NCBI GenBank assembly: GCA_015295905.1
Contig: DVEB01000267.1
Coordinates: 1 to 60,890, forward strand
Origin: Synechococcales cyanobacterium M55_K2018_004
GTDB taxonomy: Bacteria > Cyanobacteriota > Cyanobacteriia > Elainellales > Elainellaceae
Length of the DNA stretch: 60,890 bases
Direction of reading: 5' to 3'
In this document: positions 1 through 8,265 of the stretch, piece after piece
How the letters are laid out: each line of letters starts with the position of its first letter
Numbering within the stretch: position 1 is the stretch's first letter
Notes under the pieces: generated by a model
What the model saw: only the letters and a program-made list of their open reading frames with translations
What the model was told of the DNA's origin: nothing
Database searches by the model: none
Translations under genes and position numbers: made by a program

Positions 1-55
1 CCGTGCGCGACGCACACGGAACAGCAAGGGTTTCAGCGTATCCCGAATTCACGTT
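1..55. repeat. Family A element, truncated by window edge
   Basis: The window opens inside a family A element: the closing arm of the GC-rich first hairpin (GGAACAGCAAGGG), then the G-type terminus read inward (CCCGAATTCACGTT). The missing half lies outside the window. Confidence 0.75.
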
Positions 56-143
56 TATTAAGCAATCGCTTTGTTAAACAATGTAACAATCCTGACGGCA
101 TGACAGCATGCCATCTTGACAGCCCCCAGCCAAGTGACTATGC

Positions 144-527
144 TTGTCTGACATACCCGGGTATCGATCATTTATTCGTTCTATGCAAGACAAGCACAAG
201 GTAACCCTGTATCTCCCCCCCGAACTTCACAAGCAGCTCAAAATCAAGGCTGCTATTGAGTCAGAGCCAATGTCTGCGATCGCTGAGCGGGCAATTGTTT
301 TCTACCTGACACATTCCGAGGTGGTAGATGAGGTAGAAATGTCCCACGGGCAGACGCATCGAGTTTACAGTTGTCCTGGTTGCGACTCTCCCTATGTCAT
401 TCGAGATGGTGAGCTAGTTGCGATCGCGGCTCAGCCGGAAATCCTCGATGATGAAGAGTTGCCTCTGAGCAAGGTAATTGCTTCCAACGTTGGCTCTCAG
501 GGAGAGGGTGAGTTGGTTCCTTGTTAG
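144..527 (+). CDS. Ribbon-helix-helix-like conserved cyanobacterial protein
   Basis: Small protein of 127 residues from a TTG start at 144. A shorter form of 114 residues could start at the ATG at 183 (MQDKHKVTLYLP), which is where similarity to DNA-binding ribbon-helix-helix (CopG/Arc-like) proteins appears to begin: a beta strand KVTLYLPPEL, then helices rich in Ala, Glu and Ile. The middle has a CPGC pair (VYSCPGCDSPY), possibly a zinc or redox site, followed by an acidic tail. It lies 175 bp upstream of the ycf46-like gene on the same strand. Being an RHH transcription factor is inference from the N-terminus only; no target is known. Neither candidate start has a clear ribosome-binding site. 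Confidence 0.7.
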   Translation: MSDIPGYRSFIRSMQDKHKVTLYLPPELHKQLKIKAAIESEPMSAIAERAIVFYLTHSEVVDEVEMSHGQTHRVYSCPGCDSPYVIRDGELVAIAAQPEILDDEELPLSKVIASNVGSQGEGELVPC

Positions 528-701
528 ATGTTCAAGTTTGTTAGTTCAGGTTTGCTCATCTGTTTCTCCGTAAGACTCCATAGGAGTAGGGTTCCAGTAT
601 TCGTCACGCCTGACTTTTGATTCAGGTTGGTATCAGAGATTGAACTCTGTCCGATCAGCCTCTTCCCTATCCTTGCAACGTTTTCTAGTAGGTCATGGAT
701 C

Positions 702-2210
702 ATGAAAGAAGATCTCAGCATCTTAATCCAGGCGCAATATCCGTTGATCTACCTGGTTACCTCCGAGGAAGAGCGGGCAGAGCAAACGATTGCTGCGATC
801 GCCCAGTCTAAGCCTCAACGTCGAGTCTTCATTTGGACCGTTACTCACGGCATTGTTGAGTATGGTCAGCCTCGCAATGTCACCCAGCATAATACGGTCT
901 CTCCGGAAGCTGCTGTCGAGTGGGTGATTCGGCAACGTGAGCCTGGCATCTTCGTTTTCAAAGACCTCCACCCCTTCATTGACTCCCCCGCAGTAACCCG
1001 CTGGTTGCGCGATGCAGTGGCCAGCTTTAAAGATTCCCAAAAAGCAATTATTCTCATGTCTCCGGTGCAGAATGTGCCGATCGAGCTTGAGAAAGAAGTT
1101 GTTGTTCTGGATTATCCATTGCCAAACATGGCAGAACTCAACGAAGTTCTGTCACAGCAGCTTGAACTGACTCGTAGCCGCCGTATCACGACTGAGACGC
1201 GCGAGAAGCTGTTGAAGGCAGCGCTAGGGCTAACGCGAGATGAGGCTGAGAAAGTTTATCGCAAGGCTCACGTCACCGCTGGACGCCTAACCGAGGCAGA
1301 GGTTGATATCGTGCTGTCGGAGAAGAAGCAGCTTATCCGGCGCAATGGCATCCTTGAATACATTGAAGAGGATGAAACCCTTGATTCGGTAGGGGGATTG
1401 GAGGAACTGAAGCACTGGTTGCGCCAGCGTTCTAATGCCTTCACTGAGCGTGCACGGGAGTATGGCCTGCCTCAGCCTAAGGGGATGTTGATTCTGGGAG
1501 TTCCGGGTTGCGGTAAGTCCCTAATTGCCAAGACCACGTCTCGTTTGTGGGGATTGCCGCTGCTGCGATTGGATATGGGGCGCGTCTATGATGGGTCTAT
1601 GGTGGGTCGCTCTGAGGCGAATCTCCGCAATGCCCTCAAGACGGCTGAGTCGATTTCTCCGGCCATTCTCTTCATCGATGAGATCGATAAAGCTTTTGCG
1701 GGTAGTACTGGTTCGGCTGACTCAGACGGTGGCACGTCTAGCCGCATCTTCGGCAGCTTTCTGACCTGGATGCAGGAGAAGAGTTCTCCCGTGTTTGTGA
1801 TGGCAACGGCTAACCGAGTTGAGCGGTTACCAGGCGAATTCCTCCGCAAGGGGCGTTTTGACGAACTCTTCTTTGTGGATTTGCCAAATGCTGAGGAGCG
1901 TAAGGAGATCTTCCGCATCCACCTCTCCAAGCGTCGTCGAGACATTGCTCGGTTTGATTTAGACCAGTTGGTCAGCGTGTGCGACGGCTTCTCTGGCGCA
2001 GAAATTGAGCAAGCTCTGGTAGCGGCTATGTATGAAGCCTTTGCTCAAGACCGTGAGTTTACTCAACTCGATATTATTGCTGCGATTAAGGCAACGCTCC
2101 CACTTTCAAAGACGATGAGCGAGCAGGTTACTGCCCTACGGGACTGGGCAAGGCAGCGCGCGCGACCTGCGGCAGCATCCATTGCTGAATATCAGCGATT
2201 GGAGTTCTAA
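702..2210 (+). CDS. ycf46: Ycf46-like AAA+ ATPase
   Basis: A 502-residue AAA+ ATPase of the Ycf46 family, found in cyanobacteria and red-lineage plastids. The cyanobacterial member has been linked to regulation of photosynthesis and inorganic carbon use. The N-terminal domain (about residues 1-220) starts MKEDLSILIQAQYPLIYLVT, typical of the family. The ATPase core carries Walker A GVPGCGKS (about 266-273), Walker B FIDEID (D326, E327) and an arginine-finger region RKGRFDE. The ATG at 702 was chosen because it begins the conserved N-terminus; the upstream extension to 627 looks non-coding. The next gene is the ycf35-like gene, and the pairing of two conserved plastid/cyanobacterial ORFs suggests a functional link, though 162 bp separate them. 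Confidence 0.93.
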   Translation: MKEDLSILIQAQYPLIYLVTSEEERAEQTIAAIAQSKPQRRVFIWTVTHGIVEYGQPRNVTQHNTVSPEAAVEWVIRQREPGIFVFKDLHPFIDSPAVTRWLRDAVASFKDSQKAIILMSPVQNVPIELEKEVVVLDYPLPNMAELNEVLSQQLELTRSRRITTETREKLLKAALGLTRDEAEKVYRKAHVTAGRLTEAEVDIVLSEKKQLIRRNGILEYIEEDETLDSVGGLEELKHWLRQRSNAFTERAREYGLPQPKGMLILGVPGCGKSLIAKTTSRLWGLPLLRLDMGRVYDGSMVGRSEANLRNALKTAESISPAILFIDEIDKAFAGSTGSADSDGGTSSRIFGSFLTWMQEKSSPVFVMATANRVERLPGEFLRKGRFDELFFVDLPNAEERKEIFRIHLSKRRRDIARFDLDQLVSVCDGFSGAEIEQALVAAMYEAFAQDREFTQLDIIAAIKATLPLSKTMSEQVTALRDWARQRARPAAASIAEYQRLEF

Positions 2211-2243
2211 CAGGCTTTCTCTCCTGCTCCCAACAGGAGGAAA

Positions 2244-2260
2244 GGCTAGCAACTTGCTAG
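2244..2260. other. Small hairpin between ycf46 and ycf35
   Basis: A perfect inverted repeat GCTAGC-AACTT-GCTAGC lies 34 bp after the ycf46 stop, preceded by a CTCCTG...CAGGAG hairpin. There is no T-run, so this is more likely an mRNA-processing or stability structure than a Rho-independent terminator. Confidence 0.4.
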
Positions 2261-2372
2261 CAGTTTAAGAAAATACGCCGTTCTCCGTTGGCCCTCCAAA
2301 GGTTGGACAAGGCGGCATTAATCACCTCGAACGTTGTCGTTTCTCTCAGTTTCTCTACAGGAGGAAATCCAA

Positions 2373-2726
2373 ATGTCTCACTTTAGCACTCTGCGCACCA
2401 AGATCACCGATGCTGAGATCCTGAAGCAGTCTCTGCGCGATCTGGGCATCACTGTGAAAACCGATGCCGATGTGCGTGGCTACAATGGACAGCGCGTTCG
2501 CTCTGACATCGTTGCAGTTCTGGAAGGCGAGTATGACCTGGGCTGGTCTCGCAATGCTGACGGTTCCTTCGACCTGATCGCTGACCTCTGGGGCGTTGCT
2601 AAGAAGCACAACCAGACTGAGCTGATCAACTCGATCAACCAAAAGTATGCTGTGAACAAGACCCTGGCTGAAGTGAAGCGCCCCGGTCTGCAAAATGCAA
2701 ACGTGAAGTTGGTTGTTCAAAAGTAG
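2373..2726 (+). CDS. ycf35: Ycf35 (DUF1257) protein
   Basis: A 117-residue protein of the DUF1257/Ycf35 family, conserved in cyanobacteria and plastids; its molecular function is not established. The sequence starts MSHFSTLRTKITDAEIL and has the family features of a short alpha/beta fold, a central GYNGQ and a DLWGVAKKH segment. The ATG at 2373 has a strong ribosome-binding site, AGGAGGAA, at 2359-2366, which rules out the longer reading from 2334. The gene is GC-balanced and appears highly optimised (few rare codons), suggesting good expression. A terminator follows directly. Confidence 0.93.
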   Translation: MSHFSTLRTKITDAEILKQSLRDLGITVKTDADVRGYNGQRVRSDIVAVLEGEYDLGWSRNADGSFDLIADLWGVAKKHNQTELINSINQKYAVNKTLAEVKRPGLQNANVKLVVQK

Positions 2727-2751
2727 TCCTTCTGAGCGTTCCCAATTAGTC

Positions 2752-2784
2752 TGGGTTAGCCCAACATGGGTTAACCCGTTTTTT
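2752..2784 (+). terminator. Rho-independent terminator after ycf35
   Basis: Stem GGGTTAGCCC / GGGTTAACCC (one wobble pair) with a 4-nt loop, followed by a run of six T's. It sits 26 bp after the ycf35 stop on the same strand. Confidence 0.8.
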
Positions 2785-2852
2785 GTTTGCGCTTGACTCA
2801 AACGCCTGGTTTTTGGAAGATACGACTTGGTTGCGAGGGCTTTCGGGATTTT

Positions 2853-3722
2853 ATGGCTAATCTTTCGGCAGGCAATATTGAACAGTTAAACGCACTCATT
2901 CGGGAGTGTGGTCACCAAGCTCGGCGGATGGCTGCGGAATCCTTTCAGGTGTTTGAGAAGGGGCTTGAGGATTACGTCACAACTGTCGATCGGCTGCTGG
3001 ATGAACAATTGGCACGGGGAGTCACTGCTCTTTTCCCAACCGATGATGTCATCACCGAGGAGAACCCTAATTCTCAACAGGCGTTTGCAAACGCACAAGG
3101 CCGTCTCTGGATGATTGACCCCATCGATGGCACGGAAGACTTTATCAAGGGCGGGTCCCACTACTCAGTGATGGTGGGGCTATGGGAGCGGGGGGTTCCC
3201 CAGTTGGGTTGGATCTATGCACCAGTATTTGACCAGCTCTACTTTGGCGGCAAACAGATGGGGCTGTTTAGGCTAGATGGCACCCTGCCACAGCCAACCG
3301 TGACACCACTAGTTCCCCAGGAGCCAGCCTCGCCTTCCAGGGGCTATTGCCCGGTCATTATTGGCGATCGCGACGTACGGCAGTATGGCGAGGCGATCGC
3401 CCAGTTAATCCCAGAAGCCCAGTTTTCTTCTCTCGGTAGCTTTGGCCTCAAGGTCATGGAGGTGATCCAGGGGCGAGCCGGCATCTATGTCTACTTCAAC
3501 CGGCGCGTGAAGTTATGGGACACCGTTGGCCCCGTTGCTCTAGCCCAAGCGGCTGGATTGGTGTGTTGTGACCTAGAGGGGAAACCGTTGGAGTTTACCC
3601 CGGAGGTCGTCGATACAGAGACGTTGATTCACCGGCAAACGATCATGATTGGTTGGCCTGTCTACGTTGAAACGTTGCGATCGCGCCTGCAACAGGCTGT
3701 CATGCAAAAGCAGAGCCGATGA
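2853..3722 (+). CDS. Inositol monophosphatase family protein (CysQ/SuhB-like)
   Basis: Mg2+-dependent sugar-phosphate or nucleotide phosphatase of the inositol monophosphatase superfamily, 289 residues. Visible metal/phosphate motifs are EEN (about 70-72), DPIDGTEDF (D89, D92) and WDTVGP (D223), the three signature blocks. The substrate cannot be read from sequence: inositol phosphate, fructose-1,6-bisphosphate or 3'-phosphoadenosine 5'-phosphate (CysQ role) are all possible. The ATG at 2853 gives the expected N-terminus; the longer frame from 2787 runs into the ycf35 terminator region. It stands alone between a terminator and a 204-bp gap. Confidence 0.88.
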   Translation: MANLSAGNIEQLNALIRECGHQARRMAAESFQVFEKGLEDYVTTVDRLLDEQLARGVTALFPTDDVITEENPNSQQAFANAQGRLWMIDPIDGTEDFIKGGSHYSVMVGLWERGVPQLGWIYAPVFDQLYFGGKQMGLFRLDGTLPQPTVTPLVPQEPASPSRGYCPVIIGDRDVRQYGEAIAQLIPEAQFSSLGSFGLKVMEVIQGRAGIYVYFNRRVKLWDTVGPVALAQAAGLVCCDLEGKPLEFTPEVVDTETLIHRQTIMIGWPVYVETLRSRLQQAVMQKQSR

Positions 3723-3845
3723 CCCGAAAAGAACTCACCTCTGTATGATCCCAATCTTTTTGTGGGTACGATAATTAAGTCAGGTCAGCTGCGTCTACTG
3801 CACAATGGATTCACTGAGGTGGTTTGAGTTCCACTGTGGTAATCT

Positions 3846-3882
3846 TCTTCCTCCCAGAAGCGCGTCTTCCTCCTAGAAGCGC
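3846..3882. repeat. Short tandem duplication (19-bp period)
   Basis: TCTTCCTCC(C/T)AGAAGCGC occurs twice at 3846-3863 and 3865-3882, with one mismatch, 45 bp before the Crp-like gene. Confidence 0.75.
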
Positions 3883-3926
3883 ACCATGATGGGTAGGTCT
3901 ACGACTCTCCTATTAAACCCGTCTCC

Positions 3927-4610
3927 ATGCAGACCATAGCCTTTAGCGAACTATTTCCGCTGTTTAATTCTGCCAGCCCCGAAACGCTTGAGTGGCTGAT
4001 GTCCAACGCGGTTGAGCACGAATACCCCGCTGGCCGGGCCGTTTTGATGGAAGATGCCTGGGGCAACGCTGTTTACTTCGTCGAATCTGGTTGGGTGAAG
4101 GTTCGTCGTCATGCCGGAGAAGAGGTTGTGACGCTGGCAATCTTAGGTCGGGGAGATTTTTTTGGTGAAATGGCGATTTTGGATGAATCGCCCCGTTCCA
4201 CCGACGTGGTTGCCTTGTCTCCGGTTAAGCTTTTGAGTATCTCGGCGCAGCGGTTTATCCAGACCTTGTTTAAGGACTCGCAACTCCACCATCGGATGCT
4301 GCAACTCATGGTGCGGCGATTGCGCCAGACTAACTTTCGCTTTCAACTCCGTCATCAGCCGCCAGCAATTAAGTTGGCCAATACGCTGGTGGCTCTGGCA
4401 GAAAACTATGGTCGCAAGACAGCCCAAGGGCCAGAGATCTTTAATATTCCAGTCAAAGATCTGGCGGATGTGGCAGATATCACGGTGGATGAAGCGATCA
4501 AAATTATGGAGAAATTGGAAAGTAAAGCCTGGATCAAGATTGATCCGGCTCGTCAAGTCATCCACCTAGTCAATATGCGGCAAATTACCCATCTGTCCCA
4601 ACGCATGTAA
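3927..4610 (+). CDS. Crp/Fnr-family transcription regulator
   Basis: A 227-residue regulator: N-terminal cyclic-nucleotide-binding-type beta-roll (about 10-130) and C-terminal winged helix-turn-helix (about 150-215, IFNIPVKDLADVADITVDEA). The phosphate-binding-cassette-like segment FFGEMAIL...PRSTDV keeps Glu and Arg at the positions used by cAMP-binding members, so ligand binding is plausible but unproven. It resembles the cyanobacterial SYCRP group more than NtcA, whose recognition helix it lacks. It is monocistronic, with a hairpin element (family B) 35 bp after the stop. Confidence 0.85.
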   Translation: MQTIAFSELFPLFNSASPETLEWLMSNAVEHEYPAGRAVLMEDAWGNAVYFVESGWVKVRRHAGEEVVTLAILGRGDFFGEMAILDESPRSTDVVALSPVKLLSISAQRFIQTLFKDSQLHHRMLQLMVRRLRQTNFRFQLRHQPPAIKLANTLVALAENYGRKTAQGPEIFNIPVKDLADVADITVDEAIKIMEKLESKAWIKIDPARQVIHLVNMRQITHLSQRM

Positions 4611-4631
4611 AGGGCAGTTGCAGGGCGTTAT

Positions 4632-4715
4632 TGAATCCAAATATGATTTTTTGATGGGGAGGTGTGCGGTGCACACCTCCCCATCAAAAAATCGTTGGCC
4701 AAATCAGCAATGCCG
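4632..4715. repeat. Family B palindromic element, copy 1
   Basis: A perfect 23-bp inverted repeat with a 3-nt loop at 4645-4693 (GATTTTTTGATGGGG... closed by ...CCCCATCAAAAAATC), embedded in flanks TTGAATCCAAATAT and AAATCAGCAATGCC. The same flanks and arm ends recur at 28351-28434. It may act as a bidirectional terminator between the Crp-like gene and the M61 peptidase. Confidence 0.8.
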
Positions 4716-4781
4716 GCAGTGGCAGCACATTGCTTTAAAGCTAGGCTGAGGCTATAGTGCCTTTTCATTATTGGGATCGCC

Positions 4782-6599
4782 ATGCCCGACGCTTTCACCG
4801 AAACGACACCAGTCCGACCCCTCTCTACCAACGCTACTGCGGCAGTGCTGCACTACACGGTGGCAATGCCTCGCCCTGAAACCCATTTATTTGAAGTGAC
4901 ACTGCAGGTGGCGGGGTGGCGATCGCCTAGATTGGATTTGAAGATACCCGTGTGGACCCCTGGTTCCTACCTTGTGCGAGAGTATGCCCGCCATGTGCAG
5001 GACTTTAGTGCCGCAGCCATACTCGGCGATCGGGCAAAACCTGAGAAACTGCCCTGGCAAAAAGTGAGTAAAAACCACTGGCAGATCCAAACCGAAGGAA
5101 TCTCAGATCTGACAGTGCATTATCGCGTGTTTGCCAACGAATTAACCGTTCGCACCAATCATCTTGATAGTACCCACGGTTACTTTAACGGTGCAGCCCT
5201 GTTTTTCTATATCCCTGGATTGCAGCAGCAGCCCATCCGGGTAACTATCGTGCCACCCAGAGCCGAATGGCGCATCTCCACAACGTTGCCACCTGTCCTA
5301 GATGAGCCCCATACCTTTGTTGCCCCAGATTTTGACACGCTTGTAGACTGTCCTGTTGAAGTGGGAGAGCACGCTGTCTATCACTTTGAGGTCTTGGGTA
5401 AGCCGCATCAGTATGCCATCTGGGGAACAGGTAATGCAGATCTAGAGAGGATCATTGCAGATACGCGCAAAATTATTGAAGTCGAGGCCGAACTGTTTGG
5501 TGGGTTACCCTACGAGCGTTACTTGTTTCTGCTGCACCTGTCGAGTCAGGGGTTTGGTGGCCTGGAGCATAAGAACTCTTGTACACTCAACTATTCTCGC
5601 TTCGGCTTTCGGGCTAGTGATCGCTACAACCGCTTTATGCAACTGGTGGCTCACGAGTTTTTCCATCTCTGGAACGTCAAGCGCATTCGTCCCAAAGCAC
5701 TCGAGACGTTTGACTACGACAAGGAAAATTACACACCGTCTCTGTGGTTTAGTGAGGGGACAACTAGCTACTATGACCTCATGATTCCCTACCGGGCCGG
5801 CATTTACGATGCCAAGACCTACTTGAAGGAACTCAGTAAGGAAATTACCCGGTTTTTGACGACCCCCGGACGCAACGTGCAACCACTGGCGGAGTCGAGT
5901 TTTGATGCATGGATCAAGCTGTATCGTCGGGATGCTAACAGCGACAATAACCAGATCTCTTACTACCTCAAGGGCGAGATGGTGTCCTTGCTGCTGGATC
6001 TGCTGATTCGCGATCGCACTCAGAATCACCATTCCCTGGATGATGTGTTGCGGCAACTGTGGGAGCAGTTTGGCAAGGACGAGATTGGCTTCACACCCGA
6101 ACAGTTGCAGCAGGTGATTGAATCTGTAGCGGGCACCAACTTAGACGCCTTCTTCTATCACTGCTTGTACACCACGGAAGAACTGCCCTTTGACACCTAC
6201 TTAGATCTGTTTGGCCTGCGGCTGCAACCCGAAGACGTGACCCATCACCCTCCTTTTACAGGTATGACGGTGAAGACCGAACACGGACGGGAGGTTGTGA
6301 AATTTGTCATCTACGATTCCCCTGCCCAACGAGCAGGGGTGGATATTGGCGATGAGGTACTAGCACTTAACAGCCTACGGGTGACCGCAGAGCAATGGGG
6401 CGATCGCCTGAAGGACTACCAACCAGGTGACACGATTGAATTGACTATCTTTCACCAGGATGAGCTAAAGACTTGTTCGGTTCAGCTCGAAGCCCCCCGC
6501 CCCACGTCTTACCAACTGGTGCCACTGGCGCAGCCTACGGAGCAGCAACAGCAAAATTTTAGTGACTGGTTGGGGGTTGATCTGGCGGATGTCCGTTAA
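4782..6599 (+). CDS. M61-family metallopeptidase with PDZ domain
   Basis: Zinc aminopeptidase of family M61 (glycyl aminopeptidase group), 605 residues, close to family length. An N-terminal beta-sandwich (about 20-190) precedes the catalytic domain with HEFFH (H291, E292, H295) and a downstream zinc-ligand glutamate in WFSEGTTSYY (E325). A PDZ domain follows at about 480-570 (AQRAGVDIGDEVLALN). M61 enzymes remove N-terminal Gly/Ala or act on small peptides; the PDZ domain probably guides substrate. No signal peptide is visible, so it is likely cytoplasmic. The stop codon TAA overlaps the end of a family A element. Confidence 0.93.
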   Translation: MPDAFTETTPVRPLSTNATAAVLHYTVAMPRPETHLFEVTLQVAGWRSPRLDLKIPVWTPGSYLVREYARHVQDFSAAAILGDRAKPEKLPWQKVSKNHWQIQTEGISDLTVHYRVFANELTVRTNHLDSTHGYFNGAALFFYIPGLQQQPIRVTIVPPRAEWRISTTLPPVLDEPHTFVAPDFDTLVDCPVEVGEHAVYHFEVLGKPHQYAIWGTGNADLERIIADTRKIIEVEAELFGGLPYERYLFLLHLSSQGFGGLEHKNSCTLNYSRFGFRASDRYNRFMQLVAHEFFHLWNVKRIRPKALETFDYDKENYTPSLWFSEGTTSYYDLMIPYRAGIYDAKTYLKELSKEITRFLTTPGRNVQPLAESSFDAWIKLYRRDANSDNNQISYYLKGEMVSLLLDLLIRDRTQNHHSLDDVLRQLWEQFGKDEIGFTPEQLQQVIESVAGTNLDAFFYHCLYTTEELPFDTYLDLFGLRLQPEDVTHHPPFTGMTVKTEHGREVVKFVIYDSPAQRAGVDIGDEVLALNSLRVTAEQWGDRLKDYQPGDTIELTIFHQDELKTCSVQLEAPRPTSYQLVPLAQPTEQQQQNFSDWLGVDLADVR

Positions 6600-6721
6600 G
6601 GTGAATTAGGGATAGGCTTAAACCCTTGCTGTTCCCTATGCGGCGCACGCGGAACAGCAGGGGATTTGGGTCACCGCGTCGGGCGCAGTGACCCAAATCC
6701 CTTCCAACTCGACCTGACGTA
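6598..6721. repeat. Family A element, copy overlapping a stop codon
   Basis: Degenerate G-type end (AAGGTGAATTAGGG), hairpin 1 (CCCTTGCTGTTCC.../...GGAACAGCAGGGG), hairpin 2 (GGGTCACCGCG.../...GTGACCC) and C-type end (CGACCTGACGT). It begins inside the TAA stop of the M61 gene and lies in the tail-to-tail gap with the TPR gene. Confidence 0.8.
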
Positions 6722-6724
6722 GCA

Positions 6725-7564
6725 TTAATGCAGAAGTCTTTGAAACGCCTGACAATGACGGATGCCATCAAAGCTTGGGTTAGTTTGAGCCATCACCCGA
6801 TAGAGGTTGGGACTGAGTATCAAAGCACGGTATAAATACTTGACTGCCATCTCAACATCCTGTTGCAAAGCGTAGGCACTGGCTTTGCCAAACCAGGCTT
6901 CGGGGTTGTCCTCACGATGGCGGAGTGACTGATCAAAACTTTCAATGGCCTCTGAGTAGCGCGCCATCTTGGTCAAGATCACGCCCCGGTAGTTCCAAGC
7001 GTAATAGCAGCTCGGCTTAATTTGCAGGGTGCGATTGAGGCTGTGGAGGGAGTCTTCGTAACGCTGCAATGAGGCTAGGGAAATTGCCCGATTATACCAG
7101 GCATGGTAGTTGTCTGAGCGCAGCTCAACCGCTCGGTCAAAACTGTAGACTGCATCCCGATACTTGTAAATGCAGTTATAGGCGTAACCCAGGTTATACC
7201 AAGCTTTGTGGTCGCGCGGGTTGAGCTTGAGGGAGCGCTCCAAACTAGCGATCGCCTCTTGATAGTGAGCCTGTTTGGCGTAGGCAACCCCTCTGCCATG
7301 CCACGCTAGCGCATCTTTCGGGTTGAGGTGCAGGGCACGGTCGAAGCTGGCGATCGCCTCTGCCTGAAAGCCCAATTCATGCAAAGCATAGCCTCGTTTT
7401 GTCCAAGCTTCAGAGTGATTGGGGTGAGTTTTCAAGAAGCGATCAAACCGCGAAACGGCTCCTTCAAAGCGACCCACCACAAACAGGGCAGTTCCCTGGC
7501 TCAACCAGGTATTGGCATCTAAGGCGCTGGTATCTAAGGCACTGGCATCAAACGTTTGATTCAT
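6725..7564 (-). CDS. Tetratricopeptide repeat protein
   Basis: A 279-residue protein made almost wholly of TPR units with 34-residue spacing. About six are readable, for example AWTKRGYALHELGFQAEAIA, AWHGRGVAYAKQAHYQEAIA, AWYNLGYAYNCIYKYRDAV and AWNYRGVILTKMARYSEAIE. Such solenoids serve as protein-protein scaffolds; no enzyme domain, signal peptide or membrane segment is present. The N-terminus carries a small internal duplication (DASALDTSALDAN). It is convergent with the M61 gene across a family A element. The partner is unknown. Confidence 0.85.
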   Translation of the reverse strand: MNQTFDASALDTSALDANTWLSQGTALFVVGRFEGAVSRFDRFLKTHPNHSEAWTKRGYALHELGFQAEAIASFDRALHLNPKDALAWHGRGVAYAKQAHYQEAIASLERSLKLNPRDHKAWYNLGYAYNCIYKYRDAVYSFDRAVELRSDNYHAWYNRAISLASLQRYEDSLHSLNRTLQIKPSCYYAWNYRGVILTKMARYSEAIESFDQSLRHREDNPEAWFGKASAYALQQDVEMAVKYLYRALILSPNLYRVMAQTNPSFDGIRHCQAFQRLLH

Positions 7565-7721
7565 AGCATACCCGTAGCCGGATTTGTCACCCGGCCTTGT
7601 ACATTGGTAGACTCCCCGATCTGAATGTAAAAATTATAACCAGCAACGGTTAGAGGATTTTTGAGTTCAGGAAAAAATCGCTGAGTCATGATGAGGATTG
7701 TGTAAATGCTTCTCTTCCTTC

Positions 7722-7763
7722 TTTCCTACTACCCTGTACGCATTTCCTACTACCCTGTACGCA
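7722..7763. repeat. Perfect 21-bp tandem duplication
   Basis: TTTCCTACTACCCTGTACGCA is present twice head-to-tail (7722-7742, 7743-7763) in the roughly 300-bp gap between the divergent TPR gene and the kinase remnant. Nothing else is recognisable in that gap. Confidence 0.9.
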
Positions 7764-7864
7764 TCGGTATTCCCCACTTCATTGCTGATCGGTGTCCGAC
7801 AAATCGCTGATTTTTTTGCTATGAAAGGGGGATAGCAGTGTTCGCCCTAGTAAACAGTAGCGCC

Positions 7865-8127
7865 ATGGCCCACGATTCTTTCTGGCAAGCGCAAAGCGAG
7901 GTAAAAGGGATGGAACCATTGGTTGGTCAAGTCTTACACAGTCGCTATCAGATTGAGGCTCTGCTGGGTCAGCCAATGGGGCGAAGAACGTTGCTAGCCA
8001 CCGATCGGCACTCTGGCAGTCGGGTGGCTGGTTTGCTGCCCTCTTTGCCACCGGACACTTGGCCATAGGTCTGGTGATGATCGGTGGCATTCTGCTTATC
8101 CCATTAGGTAAGGTGAAGTTTAGGTAA
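7865..8127 (+). pseudogene. Remnant of a Ser/Thr protein kinase gene (internal deletion)
   Basis: The reading frame at 7911 encodes MEPLVGQVLHSRYQIEALLG followed by GRRTLLATDRHSG, the N-lobe start and glycine-loop region of cyanobacterial Hanks-type kinases. It then loses similarity and stops at 8066-8068. In another frame, 8020-8127 reads SGWFAALFATGHLAIG then LVMIGGILLIPLGKV, a C-terminal hydrophobic segment with its own stop. I infer that one large internal deletion, with junction near 8010-8030, removed the catalytic domain and shifted the frame. The ATG at 7865 or 7911 could have been the start. No catalytic motif (HRD, DFG) remains, so no kinase activity is expected. Confidence 0.6.
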
Positions 8128-8136
8128 GGTGAAGTT
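8105..8136. repeat. Perfect 16-bp tandem duplication
   Basis: TAGGTAAGGTGAAGTT occurs twice in direct succession (8105-8120, 8121-8136), spanning the stop codon of the kinase remnant. Confidence 0.9.
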
Positions 8137-8265
8137 GCAGATCGCAGCGACCACAATTGCCCTGCGGTAATTTTAACAACGCACACTCCCGCCACACAGT
8201 AAAATTGACCCCGACAGCGTTCTTTCGCCCTGGAATGGCGAACCTTTATCCCTGGGGACTGGTTT

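Noticed and set aside
1525-1945. ORFs in both strands inside ycf46
   Set aside because: Shadow frames of the AAA ATPase gene with unbalanced Arg/Ser composition.
4782-6599. TonB- or secretion-type export of the M61 peptidase
   Set aside because: No signal peptide or membrane segment in the N-terminal 40 residues.
7722-7763. CRISPR array
   Set aside because: Direct repeats in the window occur as two adjacent copies with no spacers; no array or cas gene is present.
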